A DNA stretch of 64,000 nucleotides from JAPPFW01 sp965231815 (GTDB taxonomy: Bacteria > Actinomycetota > Acidimicrobiia > Spongiisociales > Spongiisociaceae): NCBI GenBank assembly GCA_965231815.1, contig OZ246890.1:3162001-3226000 (forward strand), in the 5' to 3' direction. This document shows positions 34,019 through 42,769 of this stretch, one piece after another (positions within the stretch are counted from its first letter, which is position 1; each line of letters begins with the position of its first letter). The position numbers and the translations under genes were made by a program. The notes beneath the pieces were generated by a model. That model saw only the letters and a program-made list of their open reading frames with translations, did not search any database and had not been told where the DNA came from.

Positions 34019-35283
34019 GTTGTGCTCCTTTCGAGGTTGGGGATCCACGGTTCCGCCGTTTCGAGAGTTTGGTGGCCGTCGATCATCCGGCGAATTGTTT
34101 CACGAGGTACTACCTCGCGAACCTCGCCGCTCTTGACAAAGAGTACCGGTGGCCTCGGTAGGTAGTTATACCGCGATGACATGGCGAAGGTGTAAGCCCC
34201 GGACGCGGGCATCACCACCACTTCACCCGGTGCGATCTTCTCCGGAAGGTGTACCGACTCCAGCATCACGTCGGTTTCGCACATACGACCGAATACCCGG
34301 AACGGAAGGTGGCCGGAACGGTCGAGTCGATCGGCGGGCAGCAGCTCGTAGCGAGAGCCGTAGAGGGCGGGTCGGGGATTATCGGTCAAGCCGCCATCCA
34401 ACGCCAGCATCTCCCCACCGGCGGGGAGCGGCTTGCGTACTCCGATCGAGTAGAGGAGCACACCGGCGTTGGCGACCAGGGATCGGCCCGGCTCCAGCAT
34501 TACCTCCACCGGTCCTATTCGTTCGCGAACAAGCGCCGTGTCCAAGGCAGAGCGGACGGCTTCGGTCACCGCCGGTATTTGCACGACAGGATCGCTCCGC
34601 AGGTACGGCGCGGCGATGCCTCCTCCTAGATCTAATATGACCGGGTCGGGGGAGAAATCGGAACGTCGATCTGCCACCATCTCTGCGAGGTGACCGAGGA
34701 TGACTCCGAACAGGGCCGGATCCGCTATGTGGCTACCTGCATGCATGTGCATCCCCACGAGTCGGAGGCGTTTCGACGATGAGACCCGCCGGATCGCGGT
34801 GTCCGCCGCTTCCGTCGTGAGGCCGAACTTGGCGTATTCGCCGGTAGTGAGCACCTTGCGATTGGTCTCGAAGTCCAGGTACTCGTTCAGCCGGACCATC
34901 AGGTCGATCCTGGTACCGGCCTCCGAAGCCGCCTTATCGAGTTGATCGATCTCGTCGAGGCTATCGACCACGGTTACCCCGACTTCTCCCGTCGCGGCGA
35001 GCTTGACCTCCGCCGGAGTCTTCAAGTTTCCATGAAGCAGCATTCGGGAGGCCGGTATCCCCCCGCGTCGCGCAATTTCCGTCTCCCCGGCTGAAACGAC
35101 ATCAATCCACCAGTCGGTAGAGGCAATCATTCCGGCTAGCGCAGTGCAGAGAAAGGCCTTCGATGCGTAGACAGGGGTACCTAAGCCCTGCAAAGCATTG
35201 CTGAACTCATCAAGGCGTTGCTCGAGGTGGGACACATCAAACACGTAGCAAGGGGTACCGAATCGGTCGGCGATGTCGACCAA
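34015..35283 (-). CDS. lysA: Diaminopimelate decarboxylase
   Basis: A PLP fold-III decarboxylase making lysine from meso-diaminopimelate, at least 422 residues. The PLP Lys is in VYASKAFLC, HGNLKTPAEV near 80, VGMHMHAGSHI near 175, DLGGGIAAPY near 210, EPGRSLVANAG near 265 and the subunit-contributed CETDVML near 335. The first canonical start is a TTG, but the reading frame stays open for about 35 codons upstream. Those codons include a LysA-like stretch (LPKTWSQSGG, IGGVALVDIADRFGTP), so the true N-terminus is probably longer and uses an unusual start codon. Confidence 0.94.
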   Translation of the reverse strand: MVDIADRFGTPCYVFDVSHLEQRLDEFSNALQGLGTPVYASKAFLCTALAGMIASTDWWIDVVSAGETEIARRGGIPASRMLLHGNLKTPAEVKLAATGEVGVTVVDSLDEIDQLDKAASEAGTRIDLMVRLNEYLDFETNRKVLTTGEYAKFGLTTEAADTAIRRVSSSKRLRLVGMHMHAGSHIADPALFGVILGHLAEMVADRRSDFSPDPVILDLGGGIAAPYLRSDPVVQIPAVTEAVRSALDTALVRERIGPVEVMLEPGRSLVANAGVLLYSIGVRKPLPAGGEMLALDGGLTDNPRPALYGSRYELLPADRLDRSGHLPFRVFGRMCETDVMLESVHLPEKIAPGEVVVMPASGAYTFAMSSRYNYLPRPPVLFVKSGEVREVVPRETIRRMIDGHQTLETAEPWIPNLERSTT

Positions 35284-35534
35284 TGCAACACCGCCGATGG
35301 TTGCCCGTCCGCCGGATTGGCTCCAGGTCTTCGGTAGTACGTCGATCAGCGCGATGATGTACCTCTTAGGGGACTCGTGGAAGGCTAGCTATCTGGCCGG
35401 CAGGCAGTGAAACCGGCGCGAAGCGAACTCCGGAGAGTTACCGAGCGGCCCCCGGTAGGGTTCGGGGAGCGCCGACGACGTGGCGGTCGCGGGAAACCTG
35501 CATCTCGGGATCCTCCATGACGCCGGAGGACCTG

Positions 35535-35606
<72 letters not shown>

Positions 35607-36290
35607 TTAACGTTCCGAGCTTACCAGAGGCCCCGGCTGCCCATTGGAGTGTTGGTGACCGCGGGTGTAATTATGGCCGCACCGCTACGCGATCGTGAGG
35701 CCTGCCGACACCTATCTCAGGGAAGGGTAGATCAGTTCACTCCAGGCGTGTCGTCGTCGGGAAAACACCTGCTGATCGGGATGAGGTGGCCGGGGCGCTT
35801 GTCCTAGGGGGAGAGAACTCGGCGCCCCGGCCGCTGGCAGGTGGGTGTCCTGCCGTTGGTGGGTCATCAGATCATACAGCATCGGGGGGTTACTTGTCTA
35901 GTACTAGATTCGACGAGGTGGAAGTTTCCGGAGATCCCGGCCTCAACGTGTTCGGATCCGGTCGTCAAACAATGGCTTTCCCTTGGCTCGGAGAGCACCC
36001 GAAACGATCTGGGAGAGTGCTGGAAAACCCCTCGTTGGCCCGAAGTCCGATGGCAAACTCTCAGATCGGCGGACGCAGGGCCAACCAAGTGCCCGTTTTT
36101 CGGCACTGTTCCGGCGGGGTTCGCAGACCGGCAAACTGCGTGTCAGCCACGCTATGGCCGGAGCGCGAATCCTCTGTACGGACCTTTCCGGCGCCCTTCT
36201 CGGACCGGCGACCGGTACGCTGAGCCAACCGTCTCGAACATCGCAACCCATCGATCATGAGGGGTGACGGTAGCGGGCTAGACTGGTCTC
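35607..36290. other. Intergenic region with nested inverted repeats; no gene seen
   Basis: This stretch between tRNA-Arg and Ku has no convincing ORF. It holds a nested inverted repeat at 35766-35843: CACCTGC pairs with GCAGGTG outside, and an 11-bp perfect arm GGCCGGGGCGC with GCGCCCCGGCC inside, around a 23-nt loop. A degenerate family A element follows at 36010-36112. The hairpin could be a structured RNA, a terminator or a cruciform site. Confidence 0.55.
36010..36112. repeat. Family A element, degenerate copy near Ku
   Basis: This opens GGGAGAGTGCTGGAAAACCC and closes with a partly conserved complement (TTTTTCGGCACTGTTCC). The interior GGGCCAACC segment matches the copy at 13960-14062. 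No ORF. Confidence 0.6.
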
Positions 36291-37088
36291 ATGCGACCGA
36301 TCTGGACTGGTGCGGTTTCTTTTGGGCTGGTGACCATACCGGTACGCCTGTATCCGGCCACGTCCAGTAAGCGGCCCAGGTTCCGGCAACTCCGTCGTTC
36401 AGACCACAGCCCGATCCGTTACCGGAAAGTGGCCGCCACCGATGGTGAAGAAGTTCCGGCGGAGGAAATCGTACGCGGCTACGAAGTGGATAAGGGCCGG
36501 TACGTGGTGTTCACCGACCAGGAAGTGGAGAGTGCCGGGCATCAGGGCGGCCCCCGCACGGTGGACGTGATCCAGTTCGTGGAGGCGGATTCGATAGATC
36601 CGGTCTACTACCGCTCGTCGTATTACCTTGCCCCTGAGGAGACGGGCTTGAAAGCCTACTCCCTGCTGCGACAGGCTCTGGTCGACAAGAATCGGATCGG
36701 TCTCGCGAAGGTGGCTCTGCGGTCCCGTGTACATCTTGCCGCCGTAAGAGCACGGGACGACGTCCTCGTCCTCGAGACCATGTACTGGCCCGACGAGATA
36801 CGGTCGGCTCTTTTTGACGGTCTTGATGCGGGCCTAGAGTCTCGGGACAGCGAGTTGGCCATGGCCCGGATGCTGATCGACAACCTGTCGGCCGAATTCG
36901 ATCCATCCATCTGGATTGACGCTACCCGTGAGCGCATTGAGGACCTAGCCCGCCGGAAGGTCGAGGGAGAGGAGATCGTGGCTGCATCTTCGGCTCCGGA
37001 ACCGACCGTTGTGGTTGACCTTCTCGAGGCTTTGAAGGCCTCGGTTGAGGCGACGAAGGTCCGGTCGCGTCATCGCAAGGCAGGATGA
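36291..37088 (+). CDS. ku: Non-homologous end-joining protein Ku
   Basis: A bacterial Ku homodimer subunit that binds DNA double-strand ends and recruits LigD. At 265 residues it has the usual core: MRPIWTGAVSFGLVTIPVRLY at the start, VVFTDQEVES near 75, a bridge with YYLAPEETGLKAYSLLRQAL near 108-127 and DLLEAL near 245, with a short basic tail. No ligD gene lies in the window. It is followed with a four-base overlap by a tiny ORF and then DUF3107, so these may be co-transcribed. Confidence 0.95.
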   Translation: MRPIWTGAVSFGLVTIPVRLYPATSSKRPRFRQLRRSDHSPIRYRKVAATDGEEVPAEEIVRGYEVDKGRYVVFTDQEVESAGHQGGPRTVDVIQFVEADSIDPVYYRSSYYLAPEETGLKAYSLLRQALVDKNRIGLAKVALRSRVHLAAVRARDDVLVLETMYWPDEIRSALFDGLDAGLESRDSELAMARMLIDNLSAEFDPSIWIDATRERIEDLARRKVEGEEIVAASSAPEPTVVVDLLEALKASVEATKVRSRHRKAG

Positions 37089-37180
37089 GCGAACCGAGGC
37101 CCAACTTTCCTCGGTATCGAATGAAGTTGCAGTCGTTCGGCGGTACGTGGGTGCAGAGGAAGATGAAGAACCAGGACTAG
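37085..37180 (+). CDS. Possible 31-residue protein between Ku and DUF3107
   Basis: A small ORF that starts inside the Ku stop codon (ATGA) behind an AAGG-type ribosome site and ends 19 bases before the DUF3107 GTG. The predicted peptide opens MSEPRPNFPRYRMKLQSFGG and is strongly basic. Coupling to Ku and the coding-like composition support it, but it is too short to be certain, and I know no family. Confidence 0.4.
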   Translation: MSEPRPNFPRYRMKLQSFGGTWVQRKMKNQD

Positions 37181-37199
37181 CGGACAGGGAGAAACAGAC

Positions 37200-37433
37200 G
37201 TGAAAGCGCGGATTGGCATCGCACACACAAGTCGCGAGATCGAGATTGAGGTGTCAGGACGCGAGAACCTGATTGAACTACTCGAGAAGTCCTACCGAGA
37301 GGGTACGCAACTGATCTGGTTCAAGACCGTGAAGGGGGCGGATATCGGTGTACCGCTAGCCCGCTTGGCTTTTGTGGAGTTTGTGGACACCCCGGAGACC
37401 TCCGTCGGATTCGGTAGTAACCCACGGGGCTAG
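37200..37433 (+). CDS. DUF3107 protein
   Basis: A 77-residue actinobacteria-specific protein of unknown function. It opens MKARIGIAHTSREIEIEVSG and continues WFKTVKGADIGVPLARLAFVEF; such proteins are often annotated as ATP-binding without clear basis. The GTG start has GGGAG 8 bases upstream. Codon use fits the chromosome. Confidence 0.88.
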   Translation: MKARIGIAHTSREIEIEVSGRENLIELLEKSYREGTQLIWFKTVKGADIGVPLARLAFVEFVDTPETSVGFGSNPRG

Positions 37434-37514
37434 CCCACGCAGGCGTGCCTCCCGACGGCGTAGGTCGTATCGGGAGGCCGAATTGGATCGCGCGGGTTCG
37501 GTTCGTTCGACCGG

Positions 37515-37787
37515 TCAGCTGGCGGCTCTCCGCCTCTCGGCAAGCCACCGCTTCCGCAGCCGTCGCCGTTCGTCTTCCGCGTAGCCGCCCCATACTCCTG
37601 CTTCCTGGTTGGTTTGGAGGGCGTACTGGAGGCATTCTTCGGTCACCAGGCAAGCTGAACAGATGTCTTTGGCTTCCTCGATCTGCTCGACAGCAAGCCC
37701 GGTAGTACCCACCGGGAAGAAGAGCGTGGGCTCGGAATCCCGGCATGCGGCGGATTCTCTCCATTGGCGTCTGGTCATTGTAAGCAC
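37515..37787 (-). CDS. WhiB-family Fe-S transcriptional regulator
   Basis: A 90-residue Wbl protein. The four cluster Cys are in ESAACRD, ICSACLVTEEC (C-x2-C-x5-C), followed by the family turn GVWGG and a basic DNA-binding tail (ERRRLRKRWLAERRR). Wbl proteins bind a redox-sensitive 4Fe-4S cluster and partner with the primary sigma factor. Which Wbl class this is I cannot decide. A Rex-type operator lies about 88 bp upstream of its start, which suggests that its expression responds to NADH/NAD ratio (inference). Confidence 0.93.
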   Translation of the reverse strand: MLTMTRRQWRESAACRDSEPTLFFPVGTTGLAVEQIEEAKDICSACLVTEECLQYALQTNQEAGVWGGYAEDERRRLRKRWLAERRRAAS

Positions 37788-37874
37788 GTGTCAATCCTCT
37801 GGTCGCCCAGGTATCTTGCCGGGCGGTCTATCTAGGGGTATTAGTGATTTCCTTGCCGATGGCGCCGGGAGGAG

Positions 37875-37902
37875 CGACTTTGTGAATCAATTCACAAAGT
37901 CG
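37875..37902. promoter_or_regulatory. Rex-type operator upstream of whiB
   Basis: A 28-bp palindrome: CGACTTTGTGAAT, two bases, ATTCACAAAGTCG. The core TTGTGAA-N4-TTCACAA fits Rex operators and is identical, apart from the central dinucleotide, to the core of the site before the atp operon. It sits between divergent genes, nearer to whiB (88 bp) than to the LysM gene (144 bp). Confidence 0.75.
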
Positions 37903-38007
37903 ACCGATAAGAGGCCCGCGTCACCGACCGCTGAAGCACGTTAATGGCTGGTCGGCCATGCTGCAAGGGATTTTTGATAGGTCTGGGTTTTGTGGATCAG
38001 ATAGTTA

Positions 38008-38034
38008 TTGACACATACGCCTTATAGGTATATG
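38008..38034 (+). promoter_or_regulatory. Candidate promoter of the LysM gene
   Basis: TTGACA at 38008-38013 is followed by an AT-rich stretch containing TATAGG, TATATG and TGTAAT within 9 to 19 bases. The exact -10 hexamer is not clear. Transcription from here would give a very short leader before the ATG at 38046. Confidence 0.4.
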
Positions 38035-38045
38035 TAATCGGTACT

Positions 38046-38858
38046 ATGACGTATATAAAGACATTCATCCACACCACTCTACCGATCATTCTGGCGCCGG
38101 CAAGTGGAGTTCTGCTCCTGCGAATCGGGAAGGAACCCTGGATTCCCCGGCCTGGCGAGATTCTGTTCGCACCTCCCACCGAAGCGGTGTACGGCTGTAT
38201 CTGGCTTCTCGCGGTTGCGGCGGTAGCCTGGCTGCTTTGTAGCGCGGTGCTGTCGATATGCGCATACCTATTGCGGATACCTTCAGCAATCCGAGCAGTC
38301 GAGTGGATGACCCTAGGTCCCGTGCAGCGACTAGCTCAGCGAATCGCCGCGGCGATCCTCGCCATAGGTTCTGTTTCTGTCGCTCCTCCCGTAGGCGCCG
38401 CTCTTCTTCCGCCCGTCCCCCACATGGTTGAGAGCGGGCAAAACGTCGACGTGGGTTCAGGGCAGGTTTCGACTGCCTCCGGCGTCTTCACGCCATTGCG
38501 CGCCGACCGGATCGGTGGATCCCTTCACGGACCGCCAAGAGCTACTAGATCCGGCGCAGTGATCGGCATATCACTACCGGTTCCGATCCGGTCGGCGCTG
38601 CGCCATGGGGTGCTCGCCGAGGATCCGTCCGGGAATCATGTCGAGTACGTCGTGCAGCCGGGGGACAATATGTGGTCGGTTAGTTCCCGGCACGCGAGTC
38701 GGAATCAGTCCGATTCGGTCTCGGCTTCTCACGTTATCGCCGTTTGGCGGCAGGTGGTGGACCTGAACCGAGAACGGATCGAATCGGGTGATCCGGACTT
38801 GATCTATCCCGGTGAGACGCTGCTGCTTCCGGATGTTTCCTCTCTTGGAGGGCAGTGA
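38046..38858 (+). CDS. LysM-domain membrane protein
   Basis: A 270-residue protein. Two hydrophobic helices at about 13-26 and 52-80, and a third near 103-120, precede a proline/serine-rich linker. A C-terminal LysM-type domain follows (YVVQPGDNMWSVSSRH near 200 to DLIYPGETLLLP near 260). LysM binds peptidoglycan. The layout resembles actinobacterial cell-envelope proteins with an N-terminal anchor and external LysM. It has no enzyme domain. The promoter region upstream is AT-rich. Confidence 0.82.
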   Translation: MTYIKTFIHTTLPIILAPASGVLLLRIGKEPWIPRPGEILFAPPTEAVYGCIWLLAVAAVAWLLCSAVLSICAYLLRIPSAIRAVEWMTLGPVQRLAQRIAAAILAIGSVSVAPPVGAALLPPVPHMVESGQNVDVGSGQVSTASGVFTPLRADRIGGSLHGPPRATRSGAVIGISLPVPIRSALRHGVLAEDPSGNHVEYVVQPGDNMWSVSSRHASRNQSDSVSASHVIAVWRQVVDLNRERIESGDPDLIYPGETLLLPDVSSLGGQ

Positions 38859-38881
38859 GAAGTTCCGGATTCCCGGAGGTC

Positions 38882-39292
38882 TCAGGTCGAAGCGGAGAGG
38901 AAGGTGACCCGTACCGAACGGTAATGGTTTTCCCGATTCGGATCTACAAGAACCACCGATTGCCAGGTTCCGAGGGCCATAGCACCACCGAGAACGGGGA
39001 TAACAACGCTGGGTGATATGAAAGCGGGAACTACATGGTCAGCACCATGCCCCGACATGCCGTGCCGGTGATCCCAGCGAGCGGCACGAGGAAACAACTC
39101 CTCCAAGTGCCGGACCAAGTCACCATCCGACCCGGATCCGGTTTCGATGATCGCCAGTCCCGCGGTGCTGTGAGGAACGAAGATCGAAACAAGGCCGTCT
39201 CCCTTCCCTCGGACATATCCGGCTATCCGATCGGTTAGATCGAGTGCAGCCGCTACCCCACCCGTCCGGATGCGAAAAACATGTGTATCCAT
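38882..39292 (-). CDS. YjbQ/UPF0047 family protein
   Basis: A 136-residue YjbQ-type protein. Signatures are VPHSTAGLAIIE near 41-52, GADHVVPAFISPSVVIPV and GTWQSVVLVD near 108-117. Homologues show weak thiamine-phosphate-synthase-like activity, and the true role is unknown. It starts 4 bases after prs ends, so it is the last gene of the glmU-prs operon. Confidence 0.9.
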   Translation of the reverse strand: MDTHVFRIRTGGVAAALDLTDRIAGYVRGKGDGLVSIFVPHSTAGLAIIETGSGSDGDLVRHLEELFPRAARWDHRHGMSGHGADHVVPAFISPSVVIPVLGGAMALGTWQSVVLVDPNRENHYRSVRVTFLSAST

Positions 39293-39296
39293 GGTG

Positions 39297-40268
39297 TTAG
39301 TTGTTGTCGCCCAGGAAAATCGCCGACACCGAACTGTCCATGAAGATAGCTTGGAGCGCCTCCGCCAGCACGGGAGCGATGGAAAGACGGGTGAGCTTGT
39401 CGAAACCCAACGCGTCCGAATGAATCGGGAGGGTGTCCGTCACCACCACCTCATCTATGGGAGCGTTCTTGAGCCTATCAATGGCCGGTTCTGACAACAC
39501 CGGATGGGTTACCGCCACGCAGACACTGCGAACACCCTTATCCCTGAGGAGCCGCGCCGCGTTGACCACCGTTCCGGCGGTATCGATCATGTCGTCGACG
39601 ATGACCGCATGCCTACCGCGAACCGCGCCGACGATTGTTAAGGCTTTCGATTGGTTGCGGACCTGGGCGGCCCGCCGCTTGTGGACGAAAGCTACGAAGG
39701 CGCCGAGATAGCGAGCGTATTTCTCAGCTCGTTTCACTCCCCCGGCATCCGGTGAAACTACCGTCGTGGGCCCGTTAAGGCGTGTTTTGAGGTATTCGCT
39801 GACGATGGGGAGAGCGGTGAGATGGTCGAAGGGATGGGGGAAGAACCCTTGGACCTGGCCGGTGTGGAGATCGATGGAGACGATCCGGTCTGCGCCGGCG
39901 GCAAGGAACAGGTCACACATCAGACGGGCCGATATCGACTCCCTGGGTAACACTTTCTTGTCGGCCCGGGCGTAACCGAAGAACGGCACTACCGCGGTTA
40001 TCCGGTGAGCAGACGCTCTGCGTAGGGCGTCGATAAGGATCAGTTGCTCCATTATGTGGAAGTTTATTTCCGGTGCATGGCTCTGGATCACGAAGCAGTC
40101 CGCCCCTCGCACGGATTCGAGTGGCCGCGCGTACACCTCCGTATTGGCGAACTGGGACAATTCCACGTTTCCGAGCCGTACCCCTAGCTCATCCGCTACA
40201 TCACGGGCCAGCTCGGGGTTGGCCGAACCGGTGAAAAGCATGAACCGTTTCCGGTTTACAAGTTCCAT
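39297..40268 (-). CDS. prs: Ribose-phosphate pyrophosphokinase
   Basis: This enzyme makes PRPP from ribose 5-phosphate and ATP for nucleotide, His and Trp synthesis. It is 323 residues, class I. Motifs are FANTEVYARPLESVRGADCFV near 40-60, DLHTGQVQGFF near 135, VVSPDAGGVKRAEKYA near 170 and the PRPP loop AVIVDDMIDTAGTV near 220. It follows glmU with a 2-base gap, the usual actinobacterial pair. Confidence 0.96.
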   Translation of the reverse strand: MELVNRKRFMLFTGSANPELARDVADELGVRLGNVELSQFANTEVYARPLESVRGADCFVIQSHAPEINFHIMEQLILIDALRRASAHRITAVVPFFGYARADKKVLPRESISARLMCDLFLAAGADRIVSIDLHTGQVQGFFPHPFDHLTALPIVSEYLKTRLNGPTTVVSPDAGGVKRAEKYARYLGAFVAFVHKRRAAQVRNQSKALTIVGAVRGRHAVIVDDMIDTAGTVVNAARLLRDKGVRSVCVAVTHPVLSEPAIDRLKNAPIDEVVVTDTLPIHSDALGFDKLTRLSIAPVLAEALQAIFMDSSVSAIFLGDNN

Positions 40269-40270
40269 TA

Positions 40271-41653
40271 TCAGGGTGCCTTGTTACGCAGGCGGCGTCG
40301 GCGCGTGTACCCGGGAATCTCTCGCTGTGCAGACCGTTCGATCCCCAAGGCACCCTCCGAAACGTTCCTGGTTATGGCTGAACCCGCCCCTATGTATGCA
40401 TCATCGCCTATTTCTACCGGCGCCACCAAAACACTGTTCGAACCCACCTGAACGCGCCGTCCCACCTTCGTGCGGTGCTTATCGACTCCGTCGTAGTTGG
40501 CGGTTATGGTTCCCGCCCCGACGTTGGTCTCCTCCCCTATTTCCGCATCCCCCACATAGGCGAGGTGTGGAACCTTCGCACCCTGGCCGACTACCGAGTT
40601 CTTGATTTCCACGAACGTTCCGGCCTTTGAACCATCAAGCAGTTCGACGCCTGGTCGCAAGGAAGCGTACGGACCGATTTCCGCGTTCTGCCCAACAGAG
40701 ACCCCCCTCAGCACCGAGTACCAGACTCTTGCCCCGCTCGCGATCCGGCTGTCCTTGATATAGGCGTCGGGTCCGATCTCAGCCCCGTGGGAAACAGAGG
40801 TACTCCCCTCCAGATGGACACCGGTATACAAGTGGACCCCTGCTTCCATGGATACAGTGGAGTCGATATAGACGCGGGCCGGATCCTGCATCCACACGCC
40901 GGCTCGCATCCATTCATGATTGATACGACCTCGCATGATTGCGGACACCTGGGCCAACTGGTCCTGAGTGTTCACCCCCGACAGTTCCTCGGCGCCGGTC
41001 CGGTGAGCAGAGATACCATGACCCTCAGCCGAGAGGATCGCCAGAACATCCGGCAGGTAATACTCACCTTGAGCGTTGTTACGACCCACATGGTCGACAG
41101 CATCCCGGATCACGGCCCCGTCAAACAGGTAGATCCCGCCGTTGATCTCCGTTATCTCACGTTCGCGAGTGCTTGCGTCGGCGTGCTCCACGATGCGCTG
41201 AACACGATCCCATCCATCCCGCACGACCCTTCCGTATCCGGTGGGATCGCCCATGTTCGCGGTCAAGCATGTAGCGGCCGATCCGGTGCGGCGGTGCAGA
41301 CCGGCCATCCGCCGGAGAGTTTCGCTTGTAATAAGGGGGGTGTCCGCCGGTACCACCAGCACATGATCCCCCGCAGTCAAGGACATTTCGCGCTCCAGAG
41401 CCATCTGTAGGGCATGGGCGGTCCCTAGTTGCTTCTCCTGGACTACCGGCATAACCCAGTCGGGTAGTGCTTCCCTGACCTGGTCGGCGTCCGGTTTGAC
41501 CACCACCACGGTCTGGGTGGGTTCCAGGGGTTTCAATGCGTCGAGTACCCAGAGGATCATCGGGTACCCGGCAACCTTGTGGATCACTTTGGGGAGGTCC
41601 GCTTTCATGCGGGTACCCTCCCCCGCCCCCAGTACTACCGCCTTAACAGCCAT
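40271..41653 (-). CDS. glmU: Bifunctional N-acetylglucosamine-1-phosphate uridyltransferase / glucosamine-1-phosphate acetyltransferase
   Basis: This enzyme makes UDP-GlcNAc for peptidoglycan, 460 residues. The N-terminal pyrophosphorylase domain has VVLGAGEGTRMKADLPKV near 5-22; the C-terminal half is a left-handed beta helix of hexapeptide repeats (IGPDAYIKDSRI, IGPYASLRPG) with YVGDAEIGEETNVGAG in the acetyltransferase site. I start at MAVKAVVLG, 20 bases after the tRNA-Gln; the longer frame runs through the tRNA and is rejected. Confidence 0.96.
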   Translation of the reverse strand: MAVKAVVLGAGEGTRMKADLPKVIHKVAGYPMILWVLDALKPLEPTQTVVVVKPDADQVREALPDWVMPVVQEKQLGTAHALQMALEREMSLTAGDHVLVVPADTPLITSETLRRMAGLHRRTGSAATCLTANMGDPTGYGRVVRDGWDRVQRIVEHADASTREREITEINGGIYLFDGAVIRDAVDHVGRNNAQGEYYLPDVLAILSAEGHGISAHRTGAEELSGVNTQDQLAQVSAIMRGRINHEWMRAGVWMQDPARVYIDSTVSMEAGVHLYTGVHLEGSTSVSHGAEIGPDAYIKDSRIASGARVWYSVLRGVSVGQNAEIGPYASLRPGVELLDGSKAGTFVEIKNSVVGQGAKVPHLAYVGDAEIGEETNVGAGTITANYDGVDKHRTKVGRRVQVGSNSVLVAPVEIGDDAYIGAGSAITRNVSEGALGIERSAQREIPGYTRRRRLRNKAP

Positions 41654-41673
41654 CGGTGGGCTCCTTCGTTGCG

Positions 41674-41745
41674 CTGGGGGGACAGGATTCGAACCCGTAC
41701 CGGCGGGACCAAAACCCGCTGTGCTGCCAATTACACCACCCCCCA
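41674..41745 (-). tRNA. tRNA-Gln (anticodon TTG)
   Basis: The minus strand folds as acceptor TGGGGGG/CCCCCCA, D arm GTGT/GCAC, anticodon stem GCGGG/CCCGC around TTTTGGT with anticodon TTG (codon CAA), and T arm ACGGG-TTCGAAT-CCTGT. CCA is not encoded. It precedes glmU closely; this tRNA-glmU linkage is common in actinobacteria. Confidence 0.93.
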
Positions 41746-41911
41746 CCCTGTAACCGTGGTACGGGAGTGTAGTTGGTTGGAGACTTGTAAGAAGCCGACC
41801 TTATCGGGTCTTGCCCACGATGGCGCGTGTACGCATTATTGTCGGCGCCGGGTCGGGTTGGGGCGATCGACTCGGACCGAAGTCCGGTACCGGGAATGCA
41901 ACGGGTCCGCA

Positions 41912-42769
41912 TCAACTCTCGATCCGCGCGCCGTGGTCGATGGTAGGGGCTGCGAAAGCCGAGCGCGCCTCGGTGGGTACGAGGGCCAGAGCTTCCTGCG
42001 CCTCCTCACTGTCGATAAAGAGACTGAAAAGAGCCGGTCCGCTACCTGTCATGACGATCGGGCGGTCCCATCGATTCTCCATCTCGGAGCGCCAATCATC
42101 GAGCAAGGGTTCGCAGGCCACCGCGGCCGGGTAGAGGTCGTTGCGCAACGGCGCATGGACCCGTAGGGCAGGTGGAAGGTCGTGACCTGCGATAGCAGGA
42201 CCTTTCGGTCCGTCGAGAACGTCCCAAGCCCGGTACACACGGATGGTCTCCAGCGGGAAGGGTGGGACGCATACCACTACGAACAGAGATCGGGTGGCGT
42301 CCATCGACGGTCCGAGCCGTTCTCCATACCCGGTGATCCAGCGCAGACCTCCGTGCAGGCAGAAAGTTACATCAGCGCCTATTCCGGCGGCTGATCGATC
42401 GAGGTCAAGGCTGTCTTCGCCGACCAGCCGGCTGTACAACCGTAGTGCCGCAGCGGCGTCCGAGCTTCCACCACCCATTCCGGCGGCCGGTTCGATTCGT
42501 TTCCATAGTTCGAGATCAACCTTAGGATGCCGGTGGGTTAGCTCGCGGAGCGCCCTGATCCCCTGCCATACCAGGTTGTCATCGCCGGTGGGGAGGTCGG
42601 CGCCGTAAACGTCGAGATGGTCTGTGTCGGATTCCTCCATTGTCAACATATCAAACCAACCGATGGATTGAGCCAGGCCTCGCACGGGGTGAAGTCCCGA
42701 ACTGTCTCGAGTCCGCACCTCCAGCGACAGATTGAGTTTGGCGGGCGCCATCGCCTTCAGGAGCGGCAT
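41912..42769 (-). CDS. ispE: 4-diphosphocytidyl-2-C-methyl-D-erythritol kinase
   Basis: A GHMP kinase of the non-mevalonate isoprenoid pathway, 285 residues. APAKLNLSLEV at the start, the ATP loop PAAGMGGGSSDAAAALR near 94-110, and a C-terminal VMTGSGPALF near 247 are the family motifs. The ATG overlaps the rsmA stop (TAATG), so the two are coupled; a second Met six codons in is an alternative start. Confidence 0.94.
   Translation of the reverse strand: MPLLKAMAPAKLNLSLEVRTRDSSGLHPVRGLAQSIGWFDMLTMEESDTDHLDVYGADLPTGDDNLVWQGIRALRELTHRHPKVDLELWKRIEPAAGMGGGSSDAAAALRLYSRLVGEDSLDLDRSAAGIGADVTFCLHGGLRWITGYGERLGPSMDATRSLFVVVCVPPFPLETIRVYRAWDVLDGPKGPAIAGHDLPPALRVHAPLRNDLYPAAVACEPLLDDWRSEMENRWDRPIVMTGSGPALFSLFIDSEEAQEALALVPTEARSAFAAPTIDHGARIES

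Noticed and set aside
41643..41915. 90-codon minus-strand ORF containing GGWCNWQHSGFWSRRYGFES
   Set aside because: It is the tRNA-Gln gene and flanks read as protein, a well-known spurious ORF pattern.
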